Source of the DNA: Pseudomonadota bacterium
GTDB taxonomy: Bacteria; Pseudomonadota; Alphaproteobacteria; Rhizobiales; Xanthobacteraceae
DNA length: 24,715 bases
Assembly: GCA_023386885.1 (NCBI GenBank)
Contig: JAEWIX010000081.1
Coordinates: 1-24,715, forward strand
Reading direction: 5' to 3'
In this document: positions 7,938 to 17,172 of the stretch, piece by piece
How the letters are laid out: every line of letters begins with the position of its first letter
Numbering within the stretch: the stretch's first letter is position 1
Notes under the pieces: model-generated
Databases searched by the model: none
The model's input: the letters and a program-made list of their open reading frames with translations, nothing else
What the model was told of the DNA's origin: nothing
Program-made: the position numbers and the translations under genes

Positions 7938-8969
7938 ATGGTTCAGACCTCACAGATTCAGCGCGACAAATTCGCTATTCATGACGCCCCGATCCATGTG
8001 ATCGGCGCGGGCGTGGCCGGCTCGTGGCACGCGTTGCTGCTGGCCAAGGCCGGCTACCGCGTGACGCTGCACGAACGCGGCGACGCGGCGATGGCCGACG
8101 GCACCAGCCACTGGGCCGGCGGCATGCTGGCGCCTTATTGCGAGCAGGACGGCTCCGAGCCGGTGATCACCCGCCTCGGCCTCCGTTCGATGGCACTGTG
8201 GCGGCGCGAGGTTCCCGATACGCCGTTCCATGGCTCGCTGGTGGTAGCGCACGCCCGCGACCGTTCCGACTTCGCGCGCTTCGCCCGCGTCACCTCCAAT
8301 TATCAGCGCGTCGAAGGCGACGACCTGACGCAAATCGAGCCGTCGCTCGACGGCCGCTTCCGCGAGGCGTTGTTTTTCCCCGACGAAGGCCACGTCGAGC
8401 CGCGCCATGTCGTGCCGCGATTGCACAGCGATATCCGCATCGCCGGCGGCGAGATCGTCTATCGCTCCGAGGTCCGCGCCAGCGATTTTGACGGCACCGT
8501 GATCGACTGCCGCGGCATCGCCGCACGCGACGCCTTTCCCGACCTGCGCGGCGTCAAGGGCGAGGAGATCATCGTCGAGACCGACGAGATCGAACTGGCG
8601 CGCCCGGTGCGCCTCTTGCATCCGCGCTGGCCGCTCTACGTCATCCCGCGCGACAACCATCGCTTCATGATCGGCGCGACCTCGATCGAGCGTGAGGATT
8701 ATGGCGTCACCGTGCGCTCGGCGCTCGAACTGCTCAGCGCCGCCTACACCGTACATCCGGCATTCGGCGAGGCCCGCATTCTCGAAATCGGCTCCGGCTT
8801 GCGGCCGGCGCTGCCTGACAACCTGCCGCGCATCGTGATCGACGGCCGCCGCATCGCGGTCAACGGGCTTTACCGTCACGGCTTCCTGCTGGCCCCGGCG
8901 CTGGCGGAATTGACGTTGAATTTCATCACGTCCGGCACCATCGACAACGAGGTGATGCAATGCGCGTGA
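7938..8969 (+). CDS. thiO: Glycine oxidase ThiO
   Basis: FAD enzyme that oxidises glycine to iminoglycine (dehydroglycine) for thiazole synthesis by ThiG. The 343-residue protein has the Rossmann FAD motif HVIGAGVAGSWHALLLAKAG near residues 20-39, SHWAGGMLAPY around 55-65, and the C-terminal GLRPALPDNLPR and NGLYRHGFLLAPALA typical of ThiO/DAO-type oxidases. It is the first gene after the riboswitch. The start is fixed by the Shine-Dalgarno embedded in the aptamer. The 17 or so residues before the FAD motif are not conserved in character. The thiS start overlaps its 3' end by 10 nt. Confidence 0.93.
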   Translation: MVQTSQIQRDKFAIHDAPIHVIGAGVAGSWHALLLAKAGYRVTLHERGDAAMADGTSHWAGGMLAPYCEQDGSEPVITRLGLRSMALWRREVPDTPFHGSLVVAHARDRSDFARFARVTSNYQRVEGDDLTQIEPSLDGRFREALFFPDEGHVEPRHVVPRLHSDIRIAGGEIVYRSEVRASDFDGTVIDCRGIAARDAFPDLRGVKGEEIIVETDEIELARPVRLLHPRWPLYVIPRDNHRFMIGATSIEREDYGVTVRSALELLSAAYTVHPAFGEARILEIGSGLRPALPDNLPRIVIDGRRIAVNGLYRHGFLLAPALAELTLNFITSGTIDNEVMQCA

Positions 8970-9157
8970 CCATCAACGGCGAGGCGCGCGATATCGCTGC
9001 TACACGCATCGACGCGCTGCTCAACGAACTGGAGTACGAAGGCTCGCACTTCGCTATCGCCCTGAATTTCGACGTGCTGCCGAAAAGCCGCTGGGCCGAG
9101 ACGCACCTCAAGGCCGGTGACGAAATCGAAATCATCACGCCGCGGCAGGGAGGGTGA
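8960..9157 (+). CDS. thiS: Sulfur carrier protein ThiS
   Basis: A 65-residue ubiquitin-fold sulfur carrier. It begins MRVTINGEARD and ends EIITPRQGG, with the essential C-terminal Gly-Gly that is adenylylated and then thiocarboxylated to donate sulfur to ThiG. GAGGTGA (8949-8955) inside thiO provides a ribosome site 4 nt before the ATG, and the 10-nt overlap with thiO implies coupling. The adenylylating partner (ThiF/MoeB type) is not encoded in this window. Confidence 0.94.
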   Translation: MRVTINGEARDIAATRIDALLNELEYEGSHFAIALNFDVLPKSRWAETHLKAGDEIEIITPRQGG

Positions 9158-9166
9158 GGAGACATT

Positions 9167-9949
9167 ATGGTCAAATTCTACGATCGCGAGTTTTCATCGC
9201 GGCTGCTGATCGGCACCGCGCTGTATCCATCGCCGAAAATCATGCAGGACGCGATCCGTGCTTCCGGCAGCCAGATCGTCACCGTGTCGCTGCGGCGTGA
9301 ATCCGCCGGCGGCAAGACAGGAGACGCATTCTGGTCGCTGATCCGCGAACTCGATGTGACAGTGCTGCCCAACACCGCCGGCTGCAAGACCGTGCGCGAG
9401 GCGGTGACCACCGCGAAGCTCGCGCGCGAACTGTTCGGCACGCCATGGGTGAAGCTGGAAGTGATCGCCGATAACGACACGTTGCAGCCCGATGTCGTCG
9501 GCCTGGTCGAAGCAGCTTCAATCCTGATCAAGGACGGCTTCGAAGTCTTCCCCTATTGCACCGACGACCTCGGTGTCGCGCTGCGACTGGTCGATGCCGG
9601 CTGCAAGGTGGTGATGCCGTGGGCCGCGCCGATCGGCAGCGCCAAAGGCATCATCAATCGCGACGGCTTGCGGCTGCTGCGCGACCGCCTGCCCGATATC
9701 ACGCTCGTCGTCGACGCCGGCCTCGGCGCGCCGAGCCATGCCGCCCACGCCCTCGAACTCGGCTACGACGCCGTGCTGCTCAACACCGCCATCGCCAAGG
9801 CCGACGATCCGGTGGCGATGGCCAATGCCTTCCGCCTCGGCGTCGAAGCCGGACGCACCGCTTTTGAAGCGGGCCTGATGGAGGCCCGCGATTTCGCTTC
9901 CCCCTCAACTCCTGTCGTAGGGACACCGTTCTGGCATGTCGTATCCTGA
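9167..9949 (+). CDS. thiG: Thiazole synthase ThiG
   Basis: Condenses deoxyxylulose 5-phosphate, dehydroglycine and ThiS thiocarboxylate sulfur into the thiazole phosphate. The 260-residue TIM-barrel protein carries the Schiff-base lysine in WVKLEVIAD at K96, the same number as in B. subtilis ThiG. Other family motifs are SRLLIGTALYPS, VLPNTAGC (67-74), VMPWAAPIGSAKGI and VVDAGLGAPSHAAHALELG (phosphate binding). It starts 9 nt after thiS, with AGGAG just upstream, and overlaps thiE by 14 nt. Confidence 0.97.
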   Translation: MVKFYDREFSSRLLIGTALYPSPKIMQDAIRASGSQIVTVSLRRESAGGKTGDAFWSLIRELDVTVLPNTAGCKTVREAVTTAKLARELFGTPWVKLEVIADNDTLQPDVVGLVEAASILIKDGFEVFPYCTDDLGVALRLVDAGCKVVMPWAAPIGSAKGIINRDGLRLLRDRLPDITLVVDAGLGAPSHAAHALELGYDAVLLNTAIAKADDPVAMANAFRLGVEAGRTAFEAGLMEARDFASPSTPVVGTPFWHVVS

Positions 9950-10544
9950 TCGCTTCTATCCCGTGGTGGATTCGCTCGACTGGGTGAAGCGCCTCACCGC
10001 GCTCGGCGTCGGCACCATTCAACTGCGCGCCAAAGACCTCAACGACGCGGAAGCGTTGCAGATCGTCAGCGACGCGCTGGAGATCACCAAAGGCACGTCG
10101 ACCAAACTCGTGGTCAACGACTACTGGCGCGCGGCCATCGTCGCAGGCGCGGAGCATTTGCATCTCGGCCAGGAAGACCTGGCGGACGCCGACCTTTGCG
10201 AAATCCGCAAAGCGAAACTCACGCTCGGCGTCTCCACTCACGACGATGCCGAACTGGACACCGCGCTGGCTGCCAATCCCGATTACGTCGCGCTGGGGCC
10301 GATCTTCTTCACCACGCTGAAATCGATGCGCTTCGCGCCACAAGGCATTCCGAAGATCGCCGAATGGAAGAAGCGCATCGGCAGCATTCCGCTGGTCGCC
10401 ATCGGCGGCATCAAGCTGGAGCACGCCGCGGAGATTTTCGCCGCCGGCGCGGACTCCATCGCCGTCGTCAGCGACGTGACGCAGAACACCGATCCGGACG
10501 CGCGGGTGCGCGCCTGGCTCGAACAAGCCACCGAGGCCGCGTGA
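9936..10544 (+). CDS. thiE: Thiamine phosphate synthase ThiE
   Basis: Joins the hydroxymethylpyrimidine diphosphate and thiazole phosphate to give thiamine phosphate. The 202-residue TIM barrel shows the ThiE signatures IQLRAKD, VVNDYWRAA, LHLGQEDL, GVSTH, ALGPIFFTTLKS, PLVAIGGI and AVVSDVTQ. The Arg and Lys of QLRAKD and the Asp of VNDYW correspond to diphosphate and metal-binding positions. The start overlaps thiG by 14 nt and the Shine-Dalgarno is weak (AGGGA about 12 nt upstream), so translation probably depends on thiG readthrough coupling. Confidence 0.95.
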   Translation: MSYPDRFYPVVDSLDWVKRLTALGVGTIQLRAKDLNDAEALQIVSDALEITKGTSTKLVVNDYWRAAIVAGAEHLHLGQEDLADADLCEIRKAKLTLGVSTHDDAELDTALAANPDYVALGPIFFTTLKSMRFAPQGIPKIAEWKKRIGSIPLVAIGGIKLEHAAEIFAAGADSIAVVSDVTQNTDPDARVRAWLEQATEAA

Positions 10545-10554
10545 GGGCGCAATC

Positions 10555-10938
10555 ATGCACACCTCGATCTTTTTAGCGCGGCTGATTGGACCGGTGATGG
10601 TCATCGTCGGGCTCGCCGTGCTGTTCAACCAGAACGGCTTCCGCGATCTGGCGCAGGAGTTCGTGCAAAGCCGCGCGCTGATCTTCCTCAGTGGGCTCGT
10701 CATCCTGCCCGCCGGCATCGCCATCATTCTCGTCCACAACATCTGGACGGTGAGCGGCAGCCTGATGATCACGCTGTTCGGCTGGATCACCGCCATCACC
10801 AGCGCGGTGCGCGTCATCGCGCCGCAATTCGTCATGACGCGCGGCAGCGCCATGGTGCAACGCCCGAAAATGCCGCTGATCGCCGGCGCCATCTGGACCG
10901 TCGCCGGACTTCTCTTCTGCCTCTACGGATATCGCTGA
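10555..10938 (+). CDS. Uncharacterised four-helix membrane protein within the thi operon
   Basis: I do not recognise a named family. The 127-residue protein is mostly hydrophobic, with four likely membrane helices at about residues 6-24, 41-62, 68-88 and 106-124, short loops and few charged residues. A polar stretch, FNQNGFRDLAQEF, follows helix 1. It starts 10 nt after the thiE stop, with TGAGGG upstream of the ATG, and ends 23 nt before thiC, so it is co-transcribed with thiamine genes and under the same riboswitch. That position suggests a role linked to thiamine or its precursors, for example in transport or membrane association, but nothing in the sequence shows a transport motif. No known thiamine transporter (ThiT, PnuT, YuaJ, ThiXYZ) signature is seen. 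Confidence 0.85.
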   Translation: MHTSIFLARLIGPVMVIVGLAVLFNQNGFRDLAQEFVQSRALIFLSGLVILPAGIAIILVHNIWTVSGSLMITLFGWITAITSAVRVIAPQFVMTRGSAMVQRPKMPLIAGAIWTVAGLLFCLYGYR

Positions 10939-10961
10939 AACCCTCGAATGGGAGAAACGCC

Positions 10962-12890
<1,929 letters not shown>

Positions 12891-12927
12891 GATATTTCCG
12901 ACGCATTGTTACTTGCGACAATATTGT

Positions 12928-12956
12928 GCCCGGAGCTTGCTCCGGGCATTCATTTT
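12928..12956 (+). terminator. Probable terminator after thiC
   Basis: GCCCGGAG (12928-12935), loop CTTG, CTCCGGGC (12940-12947), followed by ATTCATTTT. The stem is strong and the T-rich tail moderate. It lies 38 nt after the thiC stop, at the end of the thi operon. Confidence 0.65.
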
Positions 12957-13077
12957 GAAAGCGACAAGAACCGTTTATCCTCACCGACCAGCATATCGTG
13001 CAGATTTGGCGAAACGGGAAAAGCGTGCCCGCGCCATTCTCTATCGCGGAGAATCATCTGCCACTTTCGACCCGAGT

Positions 13078-13110
13078 ATGGTGCTGATTGCACCATCCGG
13101 GGGCTCCCCC
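13078..13110 (+). repeat. Two adjacent hairpins in the leader of the methyltransferase gene
   Basis: ATGGTGC (13078-13084), loop TGATT, GCACCAT (13090-13096) is a perfect 7-bp hairpin. It is followed at once by GGGGG-CT-CCCCC (13099-13110). They lie about 75 nt before the methyltransferase start, in the 294-base gap after thiC, and match no riboswitch consensus I know. I see nothing else definite in the gap. Confidence 0.4.
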
Positions 13111-13184
13111 AGCCGAAAACCATCGCAGGGGAAACAGCACCATGCTAGTCTCTCCCGCCATCAAACGATGAGCAGGGGTCTCCC

Positions 13185-13997
13185 ATGCTGGACGCGGACA
13201 AGGTTTTCGTCGGTTCTGTCCCGGAAAATTACGACCGCTACATGGTGCCGCTGATCTTCGAACAATACGCCACCGATATGGCGCAGCGGGCGGCGGCGTT
13301 GTCACCCGGCGCCGTGCTGGAAATCGCTGCAGGCACCGGCGTCGTCACCCGCGCATTGGCGCCGAAGCTGTCACCTGCCGCAAGCTACACCGTCACCGAT
13401 CTCAACCAGCCGATGCTCGACTACGCGGCGTCGCGGCAGCCACCTGATGATCGCATCGCATGGCGTCAAGCGGATGCCATGGCGTTGCCGTTCGAGGATG
13501 CGCGCTTCGATCTCGTGTGCTGTCAGTTCGGCGCGATGTTCTTTCCCGACCGCCCGGCTGCCTATCGCGAAGCCAAACGCGTGCTGAGACCCGGCGGACA
13601 TTTCCTGTTCAGCGTCTGGGATCGCATCGAGGAGAACATTTTTGCGGATGATGTGACGAACACGCTCGCACGAATGTTTCCCGACGATCCGCCGCGCTTT
13701 CTCGCACGCACGCCGCATGGCTACCACGATACGGCGCTGATCCGCCGCGATCTGGAAAGCGCGGGCTATTCCCGTGTGACGATCGAGACACGCGCCGAGG
13801 TGAGCCGCGCCGCCTCGGCACGAATTCCGGCCGTTGCCTATTGTCAGGGAACGCTGCTCCGCAACGAAATCGAAGCGCGCGCGCCGGGCAAACTGGAAGC
13901 CGTCACCAATGAGGCCACATCCGTGATCGCCGCGCGGCACGGCAGCGGCGAAGTCGCCGCCAAGATTTCGGCCCACATTATTCTGGCCGCGGTCTAG
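13185..13997 (+). CDS. Class I SAM-dependent methyltransferase
   Basis: A 270-residue methyltransferase of the Methyltransf_11/UbiE-like type. SAM-binding motif I is VLEIAAGTGVVT (about residues 44-55), the acidic ribose-binding residue lies in TVTDLNQPMLDYA, motif II is WRQADAMALPFED and motif III is REAKRVLRPGGHFLFSVWD. The C-terminal third (from about residue 175) is helical and probably sets substrate choice. The substrate is not predictable; small-molecule methylation is the usual role for this architecture. AGGGG lies about 9 nt upstream of the ATG. The gene stands alone after the thi operon terminator. Confidence 0.85.
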   Translation: MLDADKVFVGSVPENYDRYMVPLIFEQYATDMAQRAAALSPGAVLEIAAGTGVVTRALAPKLSPAASYTVTDLNQPMLDYAASRQPPDDRIAWRQADAMALPFEDARFDLVCCQFGAMFFPDRPAAYREAKRVLRPGGHFLFSVWDRIEENIFADDVTNTLARMFPDDPPRFLARTPHGYHDTALIRRDLESAGYSRVTIETRAEVSRAASARIPAVAYCQGTLLRNEIEARAPGKLEAVTNEATSVIAARHGSGEVAAKISAHIILAAV

Positions 13998-14134
13998 CAG
14001 GACGCGTGCATTCGCCGACAAACTGTCGTCATTCGATCGCAAGCACCGGCTCTTATGCGCGCAGCGACTTGCGCCCGCGTGAACCTTTCGCGCTGTTCGG
14101 CCGACCCAATCACGGGTCAAACTGGGAGGCGCAG

Positions 14135-15082
14135 ATGAAACCGTTCCATCGAATCGTACTTGCCGCGGCGGCGGTCGCCTTTGGCGTTCCCGCGTTGCCG
14201 GTTATCTCCGGGTCGGCCATGGCCGCGACGGAAACCTCGCCGGCCGTCGAAAAGATGAATGCTTATGTCGGCTGCATCAACCGGCTGTCGGAACGCTCCT
14301 ACGACTCCCGCCGGCGCTATTTCAGTTGGGCCAAGAAGACCGGACCGACCGGCAAGGAACGCATCATCTACGGCACCTACACCATCTACGACACGTCGGA
14401 TTGCCGGAAGAAAGTGGAAGCCGCCAACGCGCTGGAGCCGCGCGATGCCGAACTGGAAGCGGCCGCATCCGCCTATGCCGACGCGGTTTCCAGGCTCGAA
14501 CCGCTGCTGAAGGAAGCGGACGACTACTATTCGCAGGAGAATTACAAGGACGACAAGATGGCCAAGGGCAAGGCCATGCATCCGAAACTGGTCGCAGCGT
14601 GGGATGCGTTCGGTGCCGCCGACAAGAAACTGCGTACCGGCATTGAGACGATCAATGACAAGCGCGCGCAGGAACGCCTCGCCGAAATCGAGAGCAAGGA
14701 AGGCCGCAAGGTGAACTATCACGTTGCGGCCTTGATGATCCACGCCAAGCGCGTGCTGCGCGCAGAAACCGCCGACAAGCCCGATATCGCTACGATCACC
14801 CAGGCGCTGAACGACTATGAAGCGTCCGTCAAGGCGATTGAGGAAGCCTCCGGCAAGGACGGCGACGTCAAGCTCGGCTCGTTTTTCACCGGCAACGCCA
14901 AATCCTACCTGACCACCGCCAAGCAACTGATGCGTCGCATCCGCGACAAGACGCCCTACAGTTCAGGCGACAAGATGATGATGGGTGGCGGCGGTGGCTG
15001 GATGGTCGAAGGCTCACCGCCGCGGCTGATGCGCGACTACAATCAGCTCATCGACAGCTTCAATCGCGGCGTCAAGATCTAG
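14135..15082 (+). CDS. Secreted or periplasmic protein with DUF3829 (YiiG-like) domain
   Basis: The start at 14135 is chosen because GGGAGG lies 5 nt upstream and gives a clean Sec signal peptide (MKPFHRIVLAAAAVAFGVPA), with probable cleavage after SAMA. Longer in-frame starts lack a signal. The mature protein, about 285 residues, is alpha-helical and rich in Lys/Glu/Ala. It contains the DUF3829 pattern: VEKMNAYVGCINRL at the start, SDCRKKVEAANAL, Y-rich DDYYSQENYKDDKM, LVAAWDAFGAADKKL, and a C-terminal VEGSPPRLMRDYNQLIDSFN. A Met/Gly run (KMMMGGGGGW) precedes the last helix. The function of the family is unknown. Only two Cys are present in the mature part, possibly a disulfide. Confidence 0.8.
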   Translation: MKPFHRIVLAAAAVAFGVPALPVISGSAMAATETSPAVEKMNAYVGCINRLSERSYDSRRRYFSWAKKTGPTGKERIIYGTYTIYDTSDCRKKVEAANALEPRDAELEAAASAYADAVSRLEPLLKEADDYYSQENYKDDKMAKGKAMHPKLVAAWDAFGAADKKLRTGIETINDKRAQERLAEIESKEGRKVNYHVAALMIHAKRVLRAETADKPDIATITQALNDYEASVKAIEEASGKDGDVKLGSFFTGNAKSYLTTAKQLMRRIRDKTPYSSGDKMMMGGGGGWMVEGSPPRLMRDYNQLIDSFNRGVKI

Positions 15083-15186
15083 CGGCGACTTTATCCGGCG
15101 AGGGCATCGTCGCTCGGCAAGGCATTCGAGCAATGGGGAAGCGTCATTCCCACTCCGCCTGAAACCTTTTCGCCTGACAACGATTA

Positions 15187-15219
15187 TTCGAAAGCGAGGC
15201 TTCGCGCCACGCTTTCGAA
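15187..15219 (+). promoter_or_regulatory. Perfect 10-bp inverted repeat overlapping the tspO ribosome binding site
   Basis: TTCGAAAGCG (15187-15196) and CGCTTTCGAA (15210-15219) are exact reverse complements with a 13-nt loop. The right arm shares GAA with the Shine-Dalgarno GAAGGA (15217-15222), 6 nt before the ATG at 15229. It could be an mRNA hairpin limiting translation or a DNA operator. Confidence 0.5.
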
Positions 15220-15228
15220 GGACTTTCG

Positions 15229-15693
15229 ATGAATCGTTTCGTCGTCCTCACATTCTTTCTGGCCATCGTACTCGGCGGCGGCCTCGCCATCGGCTTCGCC
15301 ACGCGGCCCGGCGCATGGTATGCAGGTCTCGCCAAGCCCGCCTTTAATCCGCCCAACCGGGTATTCGCGCCGGTCTGGACCCTTCTCTATGTGATGATCG
15401 CTGTCGCCGGTTGGCGGATATTTCTGCGTGCGCCGGCGGACCCGGCAATGATCGTCTGGACCATCGCGCTCGTGCTGAATTTTCTTTGGTCGCCGGTTTT
15501 CTTCGGCGCCAAGCGGCCCGATATCGCGCTCGGCGTGATCGTTGCGCTGCTGGCGGCGATCATCGCGTTCATCGCCTTGAGCTGGAGTCGCGATACGCTG
15601 GCGGCATGGCTATTCGTGCCCTACGCGGCATGGGTCGGATTCGCGACGCTGCTTAACGCCGAAATCTGGCGGCTGAACGGATCGGCGGCCTAA
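15229..15693 (+). CDS. tspO: TspO/MBR family protein (tryptophan-rich sensory protein)
   Basis: A five-helix membrane protein of the TspO / peripheral benzodiazepine receptor family, which binds porphyrins and affects tetrapyrrole and photosynthesis or stress gene expression in Rhodobacter. The 154 residues carry the family pattern WYAGLAKPAFNPPNRVFAPV with WTLLY following (about residues 30-55), LNFLWSPVFFGAKRPD (helix 3-4 region) and the C-terminal LLNAEIWRLN. Helices are at about 4-22, 44-64, 76-93, 99-119 and 126-146. The start has GAAGGA 6 nt upstream. No partner gene is adjacent. TspO is usual in alphaproteobacteria. Confidence 0.92.
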   Translation: MNRFVVLTFFLAIVLGGGLAIGFATRPGAWYAGLAKPAFNPPNRVFAPVWTLLYVMIAVAGWRIFLRAPADPAMIVWTIALVLNFLWSPVFFGAKRPDIALGVIVALLAAIIAFIALSWSRDTLAAWLFVPYAAWVGFATLLNAEIWRLNGSAA

Positions 15694-15790
15694 ACGACCG
15701 CAGTATGCCTACCGCTGCCGCGCCGCTTTGACTGCGGCTTTCGCCCGCTGCATGATCGAAAACTCACCGCGACCGCAGCAGGAGCGACTC

Positions 15791-16171
15791 ATGCCCATCA
15801 CCCACTTTGCTTCACCGCCCGGCATCAAGGCCCCGCCGCTGTCGTTCGCGACGCGTGTTGGCGACCTGCTGTTCATCTCCGGTATTCCCGGCTTCGATAC
15901 CAACGGCACGCTGCCGGAGAGTTTCGAGGCGCAGTTCGCCAACGTTGTCACCAATTTCACGCGCGTGCTGAGCGAGGCCGGCGCCACCACGCGCCATCTG
16001 CTCAAGCTCAACGTGCTGCTGACCCGCGCGACCGATGTCGCCACCATGAACAAGCTCTATGCCGAGGCGTTCGGCCCCGCGCCCTACCCCGCGCGCACCA
16101 CCTGCGTGGTGCAGGCGCTGCCCGATCCGAAAATGCTGATCGAGATCGAGGGCGTGGCCTCGCTGGCGTAA
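15791..16171 (+). CDS. RidA family (YjgF/YER057c/UK114) protein
   Basis: A 126-residue member of the Rid superfamily; the archetype RidA hydrolyses reactive enamine/imine intermediates made by PLP enzymes. The start at 15791 is supported by AGGAG 6 nt upstream; a longer in-frame start at 15728 has no site. Conserved features are VGDLLFISGIPG near the N-terminus, QFANVVTNFTRVLSEAGA, and the active-site Arg in PYPARTT (R102) with the Glu of IEIEGVA (E120). Because both R and E are kept, imine deaminase activity is plausible. Within the family it may belong to a subgroup other than RidA proper. Confidence 0.87.
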   Translation: MPITHFASPPGIKAPPLSFATRVGDLLFISGIPGFDTNGTLPESFEAQFANVVTNFTRVLSEAGATTRHLLKLNVLLTRATDVATMNKLYAEAFGPAPYPARTTCVVQALPDPKMLIEIEGVASLA

Positions 16172-16193
16172 CGCCGATCGCACACCGCGCGCG

Positions 16194-16922
16194 TCAGCCA
16201 GCGCTGTCGCGCGCGGCCTTGTCCTCCGGCGATAACGTGTAGAAGCCGGACCAGTTGCGGATCAGGACCAGATGGTCCCGCACCGCCGTAACGCCGGGCG
16301 TGGTTTCAGCCGCGACGATAGCCGCCTGCCGCGCCCGTTCGTCGATGATGATGCCGTGCAGATGCGCCACGCCGTCGCGCACCGTGACCTGCAATCCGGC
16401 GGGGCGCCAATCCGCCTCCATCAATTTGACCATCAGCCGCGCGCGAATGTCCTCGTCGCTGGCGGTAGGGCCGGAGACATCGCGCGCCAAGGTCGAGATC
16501 GCCCGCAACAGGTTGGCGCGGGTGACAATACCGACCAGCCGTCCGTCCCGCATCACCGGCAGCCGCTTGACGTGATGCGCCTCCATGGCCGCGACCAGGT
16601 CCTGCAGCGAGGTGCCCTCGCTCACCGTCACCGGATCGCGCGTCATGACATCCGCGACCTTGCGGCCATGCGCCTGCACATAGTCGGCTGCTTCCCGGCC
16701 GCTGCCGAGAATGAGTTGCAGCCAGTTCGGCCGCCTGAGTTCGGTGCCGAGTTCGGCGCGGCGCAGGAAATCGCCTTCGGTGACGATGCCGATCAACTGA
16801 CCGTTCGCGATCACCGGCAAGCCGCTGATGCGGTTGTCGAGCATCGTCCTGGCGGCATCGGCCACGGACGTTTCGGGCGACACGGTGATGACGTTTTGCG
16901 TCATGATCTGGCGGGTCTGCAT
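16194..16922 (-). CDS. CBS-CBS-BON domain protein
   Basis: A 242-residue predicted cytosolic protein. A first CBS domain lies at about residues 1-60 (IMTQNVITVSPETSVADAAR, ISGLPVI, GIVTEGDFLRR). A second lies at about 88-142 (VADVMTRDPVTVSEGTSLQD, VKRLPVM, GIVTRANLLRA). A BON domain follows at about 158-222 (VRDGVAHLHGIIIDERARQA, GVTAVRDHLVLI). CBS pairs bind adenine nucleotides and act as energy sensors; BON domains are thought to bind membranes or other ligands. This architecture is common in rhizobia, often near stress genes, but its role is unknown. AAGGAG precedes the start. Its 3' end converges on the RidA-family gene. Confidence 0.92.
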   Translation of the reverse strand: MQTRQIMTQNVITVSPETSVADAARTMLDNRISGLPVIANGQLIGIVTEGDFLRRAELGTELRRPNWLQLILGSGREAADYVQAHGRKVADVMTRDPVTVSEGTSLQDLVAAMEAHHVKRLPVMRDGRLVGIVTRANLLRAISTLARDVSGPTASDEDIRARLMVKLMEADWRPAGLQVTVRDGVAHLHGIIIDERARQAAIVAAETTPGVTAVRDHLVLIRNWSGFYTLSPEDKAARDSAG

Positions 16923-17172
16923 GGATCGCTCCTTCGCATCGATATGACATCGGGTATTGCGGAGAGGACTTCACATCTGGCATTCGCAAACGAGGCTACC
17001 GGAACCTCATGCCCATGTTAGAATCGGACCATCAGCCGTCTTTGAGCGACCGCAAACAATGCGGCACCGGGTCGCGGAGCATTGCGACCTCGCCGAAGGT
17101 TGAAGGCCCATAAGGCTGAAGACCCATAGAGACGAACCGCATCGCGGCAACGTCCCCAGCGAGGAAACATTC

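Noticed and set aside
12906..13148. Small open frames between thiC and the methyltransferase gene
   Set aside because: They lack ribosome sites, span the thiC terminator hairpin and show no protein-like composition.
17051..17095. Small inverted repeats (CCGCA/TGCGG and GGTCGC/GCGACC) before the SDR gene
   Set aside because: Stems of 5-6 bp are expected by chance in GC-rich DNA, and no partner motif is present.
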